Source of the DNA: Paracoccaceae bacterium
Lineage (GTDB): Bacteria; Pseudomonadota; Alphaproteobacteria; Rhodobacterales; Rhodobacteraceae
Assembly (NCBI GenBank): GCA_009924775.1
Contig: RFQY01000008.1
Coordinates: 1-34,046, forward strand
DNA length: 34,046 bases
Direction of reading: 5' to 3'
The notes under the pieces were generated by a model. It searched no databases. It was given only the letters and a program-made list of their open reading frames with translations, and was not told the DNA's origin. Of this stretch, positions 1 to 8,605 are shown piece after piece (position 1 is the first letter of the stretch; every line of letters begins with the position of its first letter). The position numbers and the translations under genes were made by a program.

Positions 1-180
1 TTTGATTAGGCCATACTCTGCCGCCCCCTTATGTGGCTGCGATCACAGCTGGGTTATCTGCCCTTTAAGCCTGCGTTGGGATGCCTACATCAAAGGATAG
101 GCGCGGGCCCGGAACGTCCGTGTCTTTCACTGTCCCTCGTTCCGTGACTGGCGCCCAAGGTTTACTTGGGCGCTTTTTTC
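1..180 (+). ncRNA. Putative small RNA (3' part), possibly 6S RNA
   Basis: No convincing coding frame runs through this stretch, yet it ends in a textbook intrinsic terminator on the plus strand, so a transcript enters from the left and stops here. Two local hairpins support a structured RNA: gccta (83-87) with taggc (98-102), and cggaacg (110-116) with cgttccg (138-144). Its 5' end is probably outside the window. 6S RNA is my first guess, from the general look of the sequence and the absence of tmRNA, RNase P or SRP hallmarks, but I cannot confirm it. Alternatively it could be only the 3' UTR of an upstream gene; one plus-strand frame stays open from base 2 to a stop at 98-100. Confidence 0.4.
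151..179 (+). terminator. Intrinsic terminator
   Basis: A perfect 9-bp stem, gcgcccaag (151-159) with cttgggcgc (165-173), has a 5-base loop and is followed directly by six T residues (174-179). It ends the transcript entering from the left, just before the CoA-binding protein gene. Confidence 0.85.
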
Positions 181-208
181 TTGCCCGCCCCCGCGCTAAG
201 CTGTGGGC

Positions 209-682
209 ATGAGCTTGCATTATTCTGATGATTTTCTGAAAACGATTCTTCGCCGCGCGCGCCGCATTGCCGTGGTGGGTGTGTCGATGAACCCTGTGCG
301 CCCCAGCTATTATGTGGCGCGCTACCTGTCGCTAAAGGGCTACGAGGTGGTGCCGGTAAACCCCGGTCATGCGGGCGAACAGCTGTTTGGCACCAAGGTG
401 GTGGGCAGCCTTGCCGAAATCGAGGGGCCCGTGGATATGGTGGATGTGTTTCGCCGCCCCGAACATGTGCCCCCCATCGTTGATCAGGCCTTGGCGCTGT
501 TTCCACAGTTGCAAACCATTTGGCTGCAAATTGGCGTGGTGCACGAGGGGGCTGCGGCCACTGCACAGGCCAAGGGTGTGGACGTGGTGATGGACCGTTG
601 CCCCAAGATCGAATACCAGCGCCTGTTCGGCGAACTGCGCATGGGCGGTTTTGCCACTGGCATTATCTCGGCCAAGCTATAG
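209..682 (+). CDS. CoA-binding domain protein (YccU-like)
   Basis: The product is a small cytoplasmic single-domain protein of about 157 residues with a Rossmann-type CoA-binding fold. The N-terminal part shows the family pattern: RRIAVVGVSMNPVRPSYYVA followed by a short helix and LKGYEVVPVNPGH. The mid region KVVGSLAEIEGPVDMVDVFR and the later VVMDRCPKIEYQRLFGEL are also typical. The family binds CoA or acyl-CoA in vitro; its physiological role is not established, and it resembles the nucleotide-binding part of succinyl-CoA synthetase alpha. A GTG at 203 would add two residues; I prefer the ATG at 209 because the family usually begins near this point. The gene converges on hisE, leaving only 3 bp between the stops. 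Confidence 0.85.
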   Translation: MSLHYSDDFLKTILRRARRIAVVGVSMNPVRPSYYVARYLSLKGYEVVPVNPGHAGEQLFGTKVVGSLAEIEGPVDMVDVFRRPEHVPPIVDQALALFPQLQTIWLQIGVVHEGAAATAQAKGVDVVMDRCPKIEYQRLFGELRMGGFATGIISAKL

Positions 683-685
683 GGC

Positions 686-997
686 TTATTTTGGGCGCGC
701 GGCCTTTTCTGCCAAGCCCGATTGCCCCTGACGGCGCTGCAATTCTGCCATGACCTGCGCCACGCTTACCCCGCGCGAATGCAGCATCACCAGCAGGTGA
801 AACAGCACATCGGCCGCTTCGCTGGTCAGCGCGGCGCTGTCGCCTTTCACGGCCTCGATCAGCGCCTCTATCGCCTCTTCGCCAAATTTCTCGGCCACTT
901 TTTCGGGGCCTTTGGCCAGCAGCCGGGCGGTCCAGCTGTCGTCGGGCGCGGCTGTGGCGCGGCTGGCGATGATGGTTTCCAATTCGTCCAGTGTCAT
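686..997 (-). CDS. hisE: Phosphoribosyl-ATP pyrophosphatase
   Basis: This 103-residue enzyme hydrolyses phosphoribosyl-ATP to phosphoribosyl-AMP and pyrophosphate, the second step of histidine synthesis, in the cytoplasm. It is an all-alpha MazG-like fold; the metal-binding acidic motif is visible as [11 protein letters not shown], followed by [13 protein letters not shown]. The length is normal for a stand-alone HisE, as opposed to the HisIE fusion. Its ATG overlaps the TGA of hisF by four bases, so it is translationally coupled as the last gene of the minus-strand hisA-hisF-hisE group. No hisI is present in the window. Confidence 0.95.
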   Translation of the reverse strand: MTLDELETIIASRATAAPDDSWTARLLAKGPEKVAEKFGEEAIEALIEAVKGDSAALTSEAADVLFHLLVMLHSRGVSVAQVMAELQRRQGQSGLAEKAARPK

Positions 998-1758
998 GCG
1001 TCCAGCCTCATCTCGATGCCCGCGGCGGCCATGTGTTTTTTGGCCTCGCGGATGGTGTAATCGCCAAAGTGAAAGATCGAGGCGGCCAAAACCGCGCTTG
1101 CGCCGCCTTGGGTGACCCCTTCGACCAAGTGATCCAGCGTGCCCACCCCACCCGAGGCGATCACGGGAATATCGACCGCTTGGGAAATGGCGCGGGTGAG
1201 CGGCAGGTTAAACCCCGCCCGCGTGCCATCGCGATCCATCGAGGTGAGCAAGATTTCACCCGCCCCCTTGGCCTGCACCAAACGGGCAAATTCCACGGCA
1301 TCAATTCCGGTGGGTTTGCGCCCGCCATGGGTGAAAATTTGCCATTGCCCGGGCGCCACGGTTTTGGCGTCGATCGCCACAACGATGCATTGGCTGCCAA
1401 ACTGATCGGCGGCTTCTGCCACCACATCGGGGTTGGCCACCGCGGCCGAGTTGAAGCTGACTTTATCTGCCCCCGCCAACAACAAGTTGCGCACATCTTG
1501 CGCGCTGCGCACCCCGCCCCCCACGGTCAGCGGGATATAGCATTGCTCGGCGGTGCGCGTGACCACATCCATCATCACGCCGCGGTTTTCATGGGTGGCG
1601 TGGATATCCAAAAAGCACAGCTCGTCGGCGCCCGCCGCATCATAGGCGCGCGCCGATTCAACCGGGTCGCCCGCGTCGCGCAGCCCAACAAAATTGACGC
1701 CCTTGACCACACGGCCATCGGCAACATCAAGGCAGGGAATGATACGGGTTTTCAGCAT
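994..1758 (-). CDS. hisF: Imidazole glycerol phosphate synthase, cyclase subunit
   Basis: HisF takes ammonia from HisH and converts PRFAR to imidazole glycerol phosphate and AICAR. The (beta/alpha)8 barrel starts with [20 protein letters not shown], which carries the catalytic Asp near residue 11. The second catalytic Asp lies in the segment [13 protein letters not shown], and the C-terminal phosphate site in [14 protein letters not shown]. The predicted length of 254 residues is normal. I chose the ATG at 1758 because the frame stays open upstream without family similarity. hisE overlaps its stop; hisA lies 52 bp upstream. The partner hisH is nearby but separated by hisA and an opposite-strand gene. 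Confidence 0.96.
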   Translation of the reverse strand: MLKTRIIPCLDVADGRVVKGVNFVGLRDAGDPVESARAYDAAGADELCFLDIHATHENRGVMMDVVTRTAEQCYIPLTVGGGVRSAQDVRNLLLAGADKVSFNSAAVANPDVVAEAADQFGSQCIVVAIDAKTVAPGQWQIFTHGGRKPTGIDAVEFARLVQAKGAGEILLTSMDRDGTRAGFNLPLTRAISQAVDIPVIASGGVGTLDHLVEGVTQGGASAVLAASIFHFGDYTIREAKKHMAAAGIEMRLDA

Positions 1759-1810
1759 GTGGGCGTTATGCCTTGTTCCATAAGGGGCGAAAAGGGGCGG
1801 GTGCGGGCGC

Positions 1811-2533
1811 TTATGCGCGCAACACGCCCAAAGCCTGTTGCAGATCAATCGCGCCATCATACAGAGCGCGGCCCGAAATGGCACCGTTCAGTGGCGCGCC
1901 ACAGTCTTTTAGCGCTTGCAGATCCGCCAGTGACGATACCCCGCCCGAGGCGATAACGGGTATCGACACAGCCTGCGCCAGCGCGGCGGTTTCGGCCACG
2001 TTCGGCCCCTGCATGGCGCCATCGCGGTTGATGTCGGTATAAATGATGGCGGCCACGCCTGCATCTTCAAAGCTGCGTGCCAGATCTGTTGCCAAAACAT
2101 CGGTATCTTCGGCCCAGCCCTTTGTGGCCACGCGGCCGTTGCGGGCATCGATTCCCACCGCCACCTTGCCCGGAAAAGCCCGGGCAGCTTGACGCACCAG
2201 ATTTGGGTTTTCCACGGCGATCGTTCCCAAAATAACCCGCGCCAGCCCCCGATCTAGCCAGCGCTCAATCGTGGCCATATCGCGGATGCCACCGCCCAGC
2301 TGCGCGGGTACTTGGGTGCGGCGCAAAATCTCTTCGACGGGGGCCGCGTTTACCGGCTCGCCTGCAAAGGCGCCGTTCAGATCGACAAGATGCAGCCATT
2401 CGCAGCCTGCCACGACAAATTCCATGGCTTGGGCGGCGGGGTCTTCGTTGAAAACGGTGGCCTTTTCCATATCCCCTTTGAACAGGCGCACGGCGTTGCC
2501 ATCTTTCAGGTCGATTGCGGGGTAAAGGATCAT
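1811..2533 (-). CDS. hisA: ProFAR isomerase (HisA)
   Basis: HisA isomerises ProFAR to PRFAR, the Amadori rearrangement of histidine synthesis. It is a (beta/alpha)8 barrel related to HisF. The start [17 protein letters not shown] carries the first catalytic Asp, and [15 protein letters not shown] the second. Phosphate-binding segments QLGGGIRD and [14 protein letters not shown] are also present. Length is 240 residues. The open frame extends far upstream, but the ATG at 2533 matches the family N-terminus. The upstream neighbour on the minus strand, hisH, is separated by the plus-strand DUF2147 gene, so hisA probably needs its own promoter in 2534-2675 or read-through antisense to that gene. 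Confidence 0.96.
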   Translation of the reverse strand: MILYPAIDLKDGNAVRLFKGDMEKATVFNEDPAAQAMEFVVAGCEWLHLVDLNGAFAGEPVNAAPVEEILRRTQVPAQLGGGIRDMATIERWLDRGLARVILGTIAVENPNLVRQAARAFPGKVAVGIDARNGRVATKGWAEDTDVLATDLARSFEDAGVAAIIYTDINRDGAMQGPNVAETAALAQAVSIPVIASGGVSSLADLQALKDCGAPLNGAISGRALYDGAIDLQQALGVLRA

Positions 2534-2675
2534 GCGGGCTCCTGCGGTGCGTGGCGTCTTTCCTGTGCGTTTGGCATGCACATCCAGAAAATGCAACGCG
2601 TGGCCATGCAGCACTTGCGCCGAAAGCGATTGCTTCGCAAGATTGCCCCATATCAGACCCACAAAGGAGCGCGCG

Positions 2676-3071
2676 ATGCGGTCTATTATTCTTGGTACAG
2701 CCCTTTTCGCTTTTGGCGCCGCCGCCCCGGCCAGCGCGGACCCATCAGCTGGCATATGGCAAACCGCCCCGGGCGAGACGGGGGGCTATTTGCACGTGTC
2801 AATTGCCCCTTGTGGTGAAAACCTGTGCGGCACAATCCAGCGTGCCTATGGGGCAGATGGCACCCTTGCCAGTGATTATGAACATCTGGGCAAGCCGATC
2901 CTTTGGAACATGGGGCGCGATGGCGATGGGCGCTATTCGGGTGGCACGATCTGGGCGCCCGATGTTGATAAAACCTATCGTTCCAAAATGCAGCTCAAGG
3001 GCAACCAGCTGGCCGTATCGGGCTGTGTGGGGCCGTTTTGCCGCAGCCAAGACTGGCAGCGCGTTAAGTAA
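2676..3071 (+). CDS. DUF2147 secreted protein
   Basis: The gene encodes 131 residues with a Sec-type signal peptide ([20 protein letters not shown], cleavage near ASA-DP) and a compact DUF2147 domain. Family features visible are [19 protein letters not shown] at the start, CGENLCGTI in the middle, and the C-terminal [20 protein letters not shown], with four cysteines that could form disulfides in the periplasm. The function of DUF2147 is unknown. The ATG at 2676 is supported by an aaaggagc ribosome-binding site at 2663-2670; the open frame upstream is a read-through. It sits alone on the plus strand inside an otherwise minus-strand histidine block. Confidence 0.85.
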   Translation: MRSIILGTALFAFGAAAPASADPSAGIWQTAPGETGGYLHVSIAPCGENLCGTIQRAYGADGTLASDYEHLGKPILWNMGRDGDGRYSGGTIWAPDVDKTYRSKMQLKGNQLAVSGCVGPFCRSQDWQRVK

Positions 3072-3136
3072 GGCATCTGCCGCCTGCCGGCCATTGGCGG
3101 CCCTGTGCCGGGGCTACGCGCCCGGTGCCGGGGCCC

Positions 3137-3775
3137 CTAGGGGCGCCAGCGCAGGAAATTGCCAATCATCTGCAATCCAACGGTTTGGCTTTTTTCGGGG
3201 TGAAATTGCATGCCCACAATCGTGTCGCGCCCAACCATGGCCGTCACTGGCCCGCCATAGTCCACATGGGCCAAGCGATGCGCTGGGTTGTCCACCAGCA
3301 TATGGTAGGAATGCACGAAATAGGTGTGCTGGCCGCTGCGGATCCCTTCAAACACCGGGTGTGGGTGATCGATGACCAGATCGTTCCAGCCCATATGCGG
3401 CACCTTTAGCCCGGCTGTGCTGGGGGTGATGCGGGTGACGGTACCAGCGATCCAGTCAAAGCCATCTGTGGGGGTATATTCCAGGCCTTGGGTTGCCAGC
3501 ATTTGCATGCCGATACAGATGCCCAAGAATGGCCGCGCGTTCAGGCGCACGGCCTCGTCCATGGCCTCGAACAGGCCGCGGTGGTCAAACAGCTGGGCGC
3601 GGCAGGCAGGAAAGGCGCCATCGCCGGGCAAAACGATGCGATCGGCACGGCGCACCTGATCTGGGTCGCTGGTCACGATCACATCGCCCAGCCCCAACTC
3701 GGTGGACATGCGCTGAAAGGCCTTGTGCGCCGAATGCAGGTTGCCGCTTTCGTAATCCACAATAACGGTGGTCAT
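3137..3775 (-). CDS. hisH: Imidazole glycerol phosphate synthase, glutaminase subunit
   Basis: HisH is a class I glutamine amidotransferase that releases ammonia from glutamine for HisF. The 212-residue product starts MTTVIVDYESGNLHSAHKAF. The nucleophile Cys lies in FLGICIGMQML, and the His and Glu of the triad lie in GMQFHPEKSQ near the C-terminus. The oxyanion-loop region is seen as VLPGDGAFPACRAQL. I chose the ATG at 3775 because it fits the family start; the frame remains open upstream across hisB. Only 4 bp separate it from the stop of hisB, so the two genes form one transcription unit. Confidence 0.95.
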   Translation of the reverse strand: MTTVIVDYESGNLHSAHKAFQRMSTELGLGDVIVTSDPDQVRRADRIVLPGDGAFPACRAQLFDHRGLFEAMDEAVRLNARPFLGICIGMQMLATQGLEYTPTDGFDWIAGTVTRITPSTAGLKVPHMGWNDLVIDHPHPVFEGIRSGQHTYFVHSYHMLVDNPAHRLAHVDYGGPVTAMVGRDTIVGMQFHPEKSQTVGLQMIGNFLRWRP

Positions 3776-3779
3776 GGGG

Positions 3780-4367
3780 TTACAGCGTTCCCTTGGTGGA
3801 TGGGATGGCATCGGCCTTGCGCGGGTCGGTTTCCACAGCCACGCGCAGCGCCCGTGCCACGGCCTTGAACGCGGCCTCGGCGATATGGTGGCTGTTGATC
3901 CCATGCACCTGATCTAGGTGCAAGGTAATGCCGCCATGGGTGGCGAAGGCCTGAAAGAATTCGCGCACCAGCTCGGTGTCGAATGTGCCAATCTTTTGGG
4001 TGGGCAGGGTCACATTCCACACCAAGAACGGACGGCCCGACAAATCCAGCGCACAGCGCACCTGTGCGTCATCCATGGGCAGGCTGCATTCGCCATAGCG
4101 GCGGATGCCGCGCTTGTCGCCCAAGGCCTGCGCCAGCGCTTGGCCCAAGGCGATGCCAACATCCTCGACCGTGTGGTGATCGTCGATATGCAGATCGCCA
4201 CTGCAGCGGGTGGTGATGTCGATCAGCGCGTGGCGGGCCAACTGATCGAGCATATGATCGAAGAATCCCACACCGGTTTCGTTTTTATAGGTGCCGGTGC
4301 CATCGAGATTGATCTCGACCGCAATATCGGTTTCCGCAGTCTTGCGGCTGATGCTGGCCGTGCGCAT
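3780..4367 (-). CDS. hisB: Imidazoleglycerol-phosphate dehydratase
   Basis: This 195-residue monofunctional IGPD removes water from imidazole glycerol phosphate. Two internally related halves each carry a manganese-binding histidine motif: [14 protein letters not shown] in the first and [14 protein letters not shown] in the second. Other family blocks are [19 protein letters not shown] and the substrate-binding [13 protein letters not shown]. Length is standard for bacteria without the HisB phosphatase fusion. It is the first gene of the minus-strand hisB-hisH unit; a likely promoter lies in the 158 bp before the tRNA-Gly genes. Confidence 0.97.
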   Translation of the reverse strand: MRTASISRKTAETDIAVEINLDGTGTYKNETGVGFFDHMLDQLARHALIDITTRCSGDLHIDDHHTVEDVGIALGQALAQALGDKRGIRRYGECSLPMDDAQVRCALDLSGRPFLVWNVTLPTQKIGTFDTELVREFFQAFATHGGITLHLDQVHGINSHHIAEAAFKAVARALRVAVETDPRKADAIPSTKGTL

Positions 4368-4481
4368 GGGCTACTCCGTCGCTGTCTTTGGGGTGCTTAT
4401 AGGCGGCTGGGCCTGACGGGGGAAGGGGCGCTGTAGCAAAAGCCGCCGCGCAGTGCGCCGGTGCCACATCCCCGTTGGGGT

Positions 4482-4509
4482 GGTCACTGCTGTCTGGCCA
4501 CTGCTGTCT
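4482..4509. repeat. Two-copy 14-bp tandem repeat
   Basis: The unit ggYcactgctgtct occurs twice head to tail (4482-4495 and 4496-4509), followed by a partial third copy (ggtca from 4510). It lies between hisB and the tRNA-Gly genes, and I see no function. Confidence 0.6.
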
Positions 4510-4525
4510 GGTCATCTGTGGTAGT

Positions 4526-4600
4526 TGGAGCGGGCGATGAGATTCGAACTCACGACCCTTACCTTGGCAAGGTAATGCTCTACCCCTGAGCTACGCCCGC
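4526..4600 (-). tRNA. tRNA-Gly (anticodon GCC), copy 1
   Basis: Read on the minus strand this is a 75-base tRNA including an encoded CCA end. The acceptor stem begins GCGGGCG, the D arm contains AGCTCAGGGGTAGAGC, the anticodon loop is TTGCCAA with anticodon GCC, and the T arm contains GTTCGAATC. It is base-for-base identical to the second copy at 4643-4717, 42 bp away. Confidence 0.97.
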
Positions 4601-4642
4601 GCTCCGTTGGGTTGGCCATGGCCACCCCGATTTTAGACCCCA

Positions 4643-4717
4643 TGGAGCGGGCGATGAGATTCGAACTCACGACCCTTACCTTGGCAAGGTAATGCTCTAC
4701 CCCTGAGCTACGCCCGC
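4643..4717 (-). tRNA. tRNA-Gly (anticodon GCC), copy 2
   Basis: An identical 75-base copy of the neighbouring tRNA-Gly, with the same GCC anticodon and encoded CCA. On the minus strand it is the first of the two, so both are probably cut from one precursor. Confidence 0.97.
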
Positions 4718-4808
4718 GTCCTTGGGTGAGGCGTGAGGTATAAATTCCGCGCGCCAACTGCAAGAGGAAAAATGCGTTTTGGGGCAAATTTCTTGGCGGT
4801 GTCCCGGC

Positions 4809-5303
4809 TTAAGCCTTGTTGCGCAAGTCTTTCAGCGCGTCAGCCAATTCGCCATACAGGCTGCGCCGCTCGTCTTCGCTCAGAAAGGCGCCAATTTCGA
4901 CGGTGCGGCCATTGCCCGATAAGGTGACATACCATGGCACAGGCCCGGCTGTGGGGTGAATTTCGGTGCGGGCCCAATAGGTGTTTGCCTCCCATTCTTT
5001 GGCAGGCTTGCGGCGCGCGCGGTGGCACAGGTGTACCCGTTCGGGCGCCAGCGTCAGCACCTCTAGCACTTCGGCATCGCGGTAGTTGCGCTCTAGCGCC
5101 CACCACATGCCGCCCAGCACCAGCAATAAAAACGGCAATAGCCCCCACAACACGAAAGTGCCCAAGAGCGGGTAAAGCGGGATGGTGATCAACCCGAATG
5201 TCGACAGAATAAAGATGGCCGATCCCCGCCGCGGCATCGAGCGGAAGGGCCACAGCTCTAGCTGTCGTTCGGTTTCAGAAACTTGGGTCCAACGGTAAGG
5301 CAT
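4809..5303 (-). CDS. DUF2244 membrane protein
   Basis: The product is about 164 residues and matches the DUF2244 integral membrane family in architecture. A short hydrophilic N-terminus (MPYRWTQVSETERQLELWPF) and the segment SMPRRGSAIFI lead into two adjacent hydrophobic helices (about residues 30-50 and 52-70), followed by a soluble domain with EVLTLAPERVHLCHR and a C-terminal tail. The function of the family is unknown; in Rhodobacterales it often sits beside cytochrome oxidase genes, as here just downstream of ctaD. The start at 5303 is chosen from family look; no strong ribosome-binding site precedes it. A terminator separates it from ctaD, so it may have its own promoter or depend on read-through. 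Confidence 0.8.
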   Translation of the reverse strand: MPYRWTQVSETERQLELWPFRSMPRRGSAIFILSTFGLITIPLYPLLGTFVLWGLLPFLLLVLGGMWWALERNYRDAEVLEVLTLAPERVHLCHRARRKPAKEWEANTYWARTEIHPTAGPVPWYVTLSGNGRTVEIGAFLSEDERRSLYGELADALKDLRNKA

Positions 5304-5326
5304 GGGCAAAAAATAGGGGGAATGAG

Positions 5327-5360
5327 GAAAAGAAAAGGGCCCGAACTGATGTTCGGGCCC
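5327..5360 (-). terminator. Intrinsic terminator of ctaD
   Basis: A perfect 10-bp stem, gggcccgaac (5337-5346) with gttcgggccc (5351-5360), has a TGAT loop. On the minus strand the stem is followed by TTTTCTTTT, the complement of 5327-5336. It lies 29 bp beyond the ctaD stop. Confidence 0.85.
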
Positions 5361-5389
5361 AAATCTGGTTTGGTTCCAGCACTTGGCCC

Positions 5390-7063
5390 TTAGTGGGCGG
5401 GTGCTTTGTCCCAGTCTTCGCGCTTGGGCAGCTGCTCGAACGTATGTTCGGGCGGGGGCGAGGGCAGGGTCCATTCCAGCGTATCGGCGTATTCGTTCCA
5501 GTAGTTGTTCTGGGTCACCTTCGCGCCGCGGAACAGCGAGTAGAAGATGATGCCGAAGAAGAACACAAAGGACGCAAACGAAATGAATGCACCGATCGAC
5601 GACCAGTAGTTCCAGAAGGCAAACGCCTCGGGATAGTCGATATAGCGGCGGGGCATGCCCTGACGGCCCAAGAAGTGCTGCGGGAAGAAGGTCAGGTTTG
5701 CACCGATGAACATCATCCAGAAATGCAGCTTGGCGGCCCATTCAGGGTAGTGGCGGCCGGTCATCTTGCCAAAGTAGAAGTAGATGCCAGCAAAGATGGC
5801 AAATACAGCGCCCAGCGACATCACGTAGTGGAAGTGCGCAACCACGTAATAGGTGTCGTGATAGGCACGGTCTACGCCCGCTTGGCTCAGCACCACACCC
5901 GTAACACCGCCAACGGTGAACAGGAACAAGAAGCCAAAGGCCCACAGCATCGGCGCTTTGAATTCAATCGAGCCGCCCCACATGGTGGCGATCCAGCTGA
6001 ACACTTTCACCCCGGTCGGCACCGCGATCACCATGGTGGCCAGCATGAAGTAGCTTTGCTGGGTCAGCGACATGCCGACGGTGTACATGTGATGCGCCCA
6101 AACAACAAAGCCCAGTGCGCCAATCGCGATGATGGCCCATACCATCGGCAAATAGCCGAAGACGGGTTTGCGCGAGAAGGTGGCGATCACGTGGCTGATG
6201 ATACCAAAGCCGGGCAGAATGATGATGTACACCTCTGGATGGCCAAAGAACCACAGAATGTGCTGATACAGGATCGGGTCACCGCCACCTGCCGGATCAA
6301 AGAAGGTGGTGCCAAAGTTGCGGTCTGTCAGCAGCATGGTGATGGCGCCAGCCAGAACCGGCAGCGACAGCAGAATCAACCACGAGGTCACAAAGATCGA
6401 CCACGAGAACAGCGGCACTTTGAACAGGGTCATGCCCGGTGCGCGCATGTTCAGGAAGGTGGTGATCATGTTGATCGCACCCAGAATCGAGGACGCGCCC
6501 GAAACGTGCACGGCAAAGATGGCCAGATCCATGGACATGCCAGCTTCGGTGGTCGACAGCGGCGGGTACAGAACCCAACCCACACCCGAACCCAGCTGGT
6601 CGTTGCCACCCGGCGCCAGCAGCGAGGCCACACCCAACGAGGTGCCCGCAACATATAGCCAGTAGCTGAGGTTGTTCATCCGCGGGAACGCCATGTCCGG
6701 CGCGCCGATCTGCAGCGGCATGAAGTAGTTGCCAAAACCGCCAAACAGCGCGGGAATCACAACGAAGAACATCATCAGAACGCCGTGATAGGTGATCATC
6801 ACGTTCCAAAGATGGCCATTGGGCGTGCATTCGCCCGCGGCGGCAGCAGTAAAGCGTGCACCTTCAAGGCACATGTACTGCACGCCGGGTTCCATCAGCT
6901 CTAGCCGCATGTAAACGGTGAAAAGAACCGAAATCAGGCCGACAATCGCCGACGTGATCAGATAAAGGATCCCGATGTCCTTATGGTTGGTCGACATGAA
7001 CCAGCGGGTAAAAAAGCCGCGCTCGTCTTCATGATCGTGGCCATGAATGGCTGCGTCTGCCAT
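5390..7063 (-). CDS. ctaD: Cytochrome c oxidase subunit I (aa3-type)
   Basis: This is the catalytic subunit of the aa3-type cytochrome c oxidase in the inner membrane, reducing oxygen to water and pumping protons. The 557-residue product has 12 predicted transmembrane helices. Haem and copper ligands are visible: [10 protein letters not shown] (low-spin haem a His), [17 protein letters not shown] (CuB His and the cross-linked Tyr), WAHHMYTVG (two CuB His) and [11 protein letters not shown] (haem a3 and a ligands). The ATG at 7063 follows a clear aggagg site; a further upstream ATG in frame is unlikely. It is transcribed alone, with other ctaC-type genes elsewhere. The cytochrome c2/c550 gene upstream is a plausible electron donor. 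The 317-bp region upstream holds the cycA terminator and a perfect FNR box. Confidence 0.98.
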   Translation of the reverse strand: MADAAIHGHDHEDERGFFTRWFMSTNHKDIGILYLITSAIVGLISVLFTVYMRLELMEPGVQYMCLEGARFTAAAAGECTPNGHLWNVMITYHGVLMMFFVVIPALFGGFGNYFMPLQIGAPDMAFPRMNNLSYWLYVAGTSLGVASLLAPGGNDQLGSGVGWVLYPPLSTTEAGMSMDLAIFAVHVSGASSILGAINMITTFLNMRAPGMTLFKVPLFSWSIFVTSWLILLSLPVLAGAITMLLTDRNFGTTFFDPAGGGDPILYQHILWFFGHPEVYIIILPGFGIISHVIATFSRKPVFGYLPMVWAIIAIGALGFVVWAHHMYTVGMSLTQQSYFMLATMVIAVPTGVKVFSWIATMWGGSIEFKAPMLWAFGFLFLFTVGGVTGVVLSQAGVDRAYHDTYYVVAHFHYVMSLGAVFAIFAGIYFYFGKMTGRHYPEWAAKLHFWMMFIGANLTFFPQHFLGRQGMPRRYIDYPEAFAFWNYWSSIGAFISFASFVFFFGIIFYSLFRGAKVTQNNYWNEYADTLEWTLPSPPPEHTFEQLPKREDWDKAPAH

Positions 7064-7163
7064 TATCTGCCTCCTGTTGGTGTGCAAAAAAAGGCGCAGG
7101 AACCCCTGCACCGCTATCCATTCACGTTTTAGAATGGAGGGACGGGCACGGCAATGGTGTAGT

Positions 7164-7177
7164 TTGATCTATATCAA
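7164..7177. promoter_or_regulatory. FNR/FnrL-type box upstream of ctaD
   Basis: The sequence TTGATctatATCAA is an exact match to the FNR consensus TTGAT-N4-ATCAA. It is centred about 107 bp upstream of the ctaD start codon, in the intergenic region after the cycA terminator, so ctaD is the only sensible target. The position suggests oxygen control of the aa3 oxidase by an FnrL protein; whether it activates or represses depends on the transcription start, which I cannot place. Confidence 0.8.
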
Positions 7178-7305
7178 AATATTTTGTCGCACCTTGGGCG
7201 CAGGCGCAGGCTGCAACCCCATGAGGCAATTTGCGAATTTGGTGCTTTGGCCGCGCTGGCGGCGTGGCTGGGGCGGGGGGCGCGGCCAACTGCCGCGTGG
7301 CCATG

Positions 7306-7339
7306 AAAAACCGCCCGCCACGGGTGTGGCGCGCGGTTT
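7306..7339 (-). terminator. Intrinsic terminator of the cytochrome c2/c550 gene
   Basis: The arms aaaccgcccgccac (7308-7321) and gtggcgcgcggttt (7326-7339) pair with a single mismatch around a GGGT loop. On the minus strand a run of T follows (complement of 7306-7310). It lies about 40 bp past the stop of the cytochrome gene. Confidence 0.8.
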
Positions 7340-7380
7340 GGCCCGGGCTGTGGGCCTGCGTCATGGGCCGGTTTTGCGCC

Positions 7381-7791
7381 TTATTGGGCTGCGGGCCCGA
7401 CAGAAGCCAGATAGGCGGCCACGTCTTCTGCGCCTTTGCGCAGTTTGAAGCTCATCTTCGATTTATCCGAATAGCCCTGCTCTTTGAGCCAGCTTTTGGG
7501 GTCGGTCATAAAGCCCGCCACGGCCTCGGCCGTCCAGACAAAGCCCGCGGCATTGGCCTCGCTCAGGCCGTCGCCATATTTGAAATCGGGGGCACTGCCT
7601 GCCACGCGGCCGATCACACCATAAAGGTTGGGCCCGGTTTTGCCGCCTTTGTAAATTTCAGTGCCATCATCGGCAACGATCATGTGGCAGGCCTTGCACT
7701 TTTTGAATTCGCTCTCGCCTTTCCCCGCATCGCCCGCAAAGGCAGGGGCGGCAAGCGCGATCAGTGCAGCGGCTGTCAGCATCTTTTTCAT
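7381..7791 (-). CDS. cycA: Cytochrome c2 / c550
   Basis: The gene encodes a 136-residue periplasmic class I cytochrome c that carries electrons between the bc1 complex and terminal oxidases. A Sec signal peptide (about residues 1-19, ending APAFA) precedes the haem-binding CKACH at 32-36. The segments KTGPNLYGVIGRVAG and the distal Met ligand in KSKMSFKL (Met near 113) match the cytochrome c2/c550 family of Rhodobacter and Paracoccus. A good ribosome-binding site (ccggag) precedes the ATG at 7791. The gene follows lipB in the same direction after 103 bp and probably has its own promoter there. The symbol cycA is by similarity to Rhodobacter/Paracoccus. Confidence 0.88.
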   Translation of the reverse strand: MKKMLTAAALIALAAPAFAGDAGKGESEFKKCKACHMIVADDGTEIYKGGKTGPNLYGVIGRVAGSAPDFKYGDGLSEANAAGFVWTAEAVAGFMTDPKSWLKEQGYSDKSKMSFKLRKGAEDVAAYLASVGPAAQ

Positions 7792-7894
7792 GTTTTGATT
7801 TCTCCGGTGTTGGGGCGCGCCCGTTGGTTTGGCGCAGGCCTAAAAGTGGGCGAGAAATGTATTTTTCTCAACCCCCTGCGACAGAGTTGCACGC

Positions 7895-8566
7895 CTAGCT
7901 GGCGGGCGGGCAGGGTTTGGGTGCCATAACCGCGTCGAAGCTGCGTTTCAAAGCCAAGTCAACATCGTGCATGGTGACAGGCAAGCCCAAATCCACAAGG
8001 CTTGTCACCCCGTGGGCGCTGATGCCGCAGGGCACGATGCCACCAAAATGGCTGAGATCGGGGTCAACATTGATGGAAATGCCATGAAAGCTGACCCATT
8101 TGCGCAGGCGGATTCCGATAGCGGCAATTTTGTCTTCGGCGATGCTGCCATCGGCCATGCGCGGTTTTTCAGGGCGCGGCACCCACACACCCACACGCCC
8201 ATCGCGAATTTCGCCGCGCACGTTGAATTCCGCCAGCGTGGCGATCACCCATGCCTCTAGGTCACGCACGAAACAGCGCACATCGCGCCCGCGCTGGCCC
8301 ACGTTTAGCATCACATAGATCACCCGCTGGCCCGGACCGTGATAGGTATATTGCCCGCCGCGTTTGCTGGGGAATACCGGAAACCTGTCTGGATCGACCA
8401 GATCGGCAGGTTTGGCGCTGGTTCCGGCAGTATAGAGCGGCGGATGCTCGAGCAGCCAGATCGCCTCGTCTGCGGTGCCTGCGGCAATCTCGGTGGCGCG
8501 CTGCTCCATAAAGGCGCAGGCGGCGTCATAATCCGTCAGCCCGTCGGTTGTGATCCACTCTACCAT
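7895..8566 (-). CDS. lipB: Octanoyl-[ACP]:protein N-octanoyltransferase
   Basis: LipB moves octanoyl from acyl carrier protein to the lipoyl domains of 2-oxo acid dehydrogenases and the glycine cleavage H protein. The 223-residue product shows the family blocks: [16 protein letters not shown] near residue 45, the glycine-rich [20 protein letters not shown], the Lys-containing [17 protein letters not shown], and the Cys in GGIVPCGIS. The Cys and Lys form the catalytic dyad in the family. It lies 39 bp downstream of rpiB on the same strand and may be co-transcribed with it. An aaggag site precedes the start, about 12 bp away. Confidence 0.95.
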   Translation of the reverse strand: MVEWITTDGLTDYDAACAFMEQRATEIAAGTADEAIWLLEHPPLYTAGTSAKPADLVDPDRFPVFPSKRGGQYTYHGPGQRVIYVMLNVGQRGRDVRCFVRDLEAWVIATLAEFNVRGEIRDGRVGVWVPRPEKPRMADGSIAEDKIAAIGIRLRKWVSFHGISINVDPDLSHFGGIVPCGISAHGVTSLVDLGLPVTMHDVDLALKRSFDAVMAPKPCPPAS

Positions 8567-8605
8567 GATGCGCAGATACTCCTTTTGGTGCGGTGCGCTG
8601 CGGTG

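Noticed and set aside
1-180. tmRNA, RNase P RNA or SRP RNA
   Set aside because: No TTCGAATC/CCA end, no GGTCAGGTCCGGAAGG SRP loop, and no RNase P core pattern are visible.
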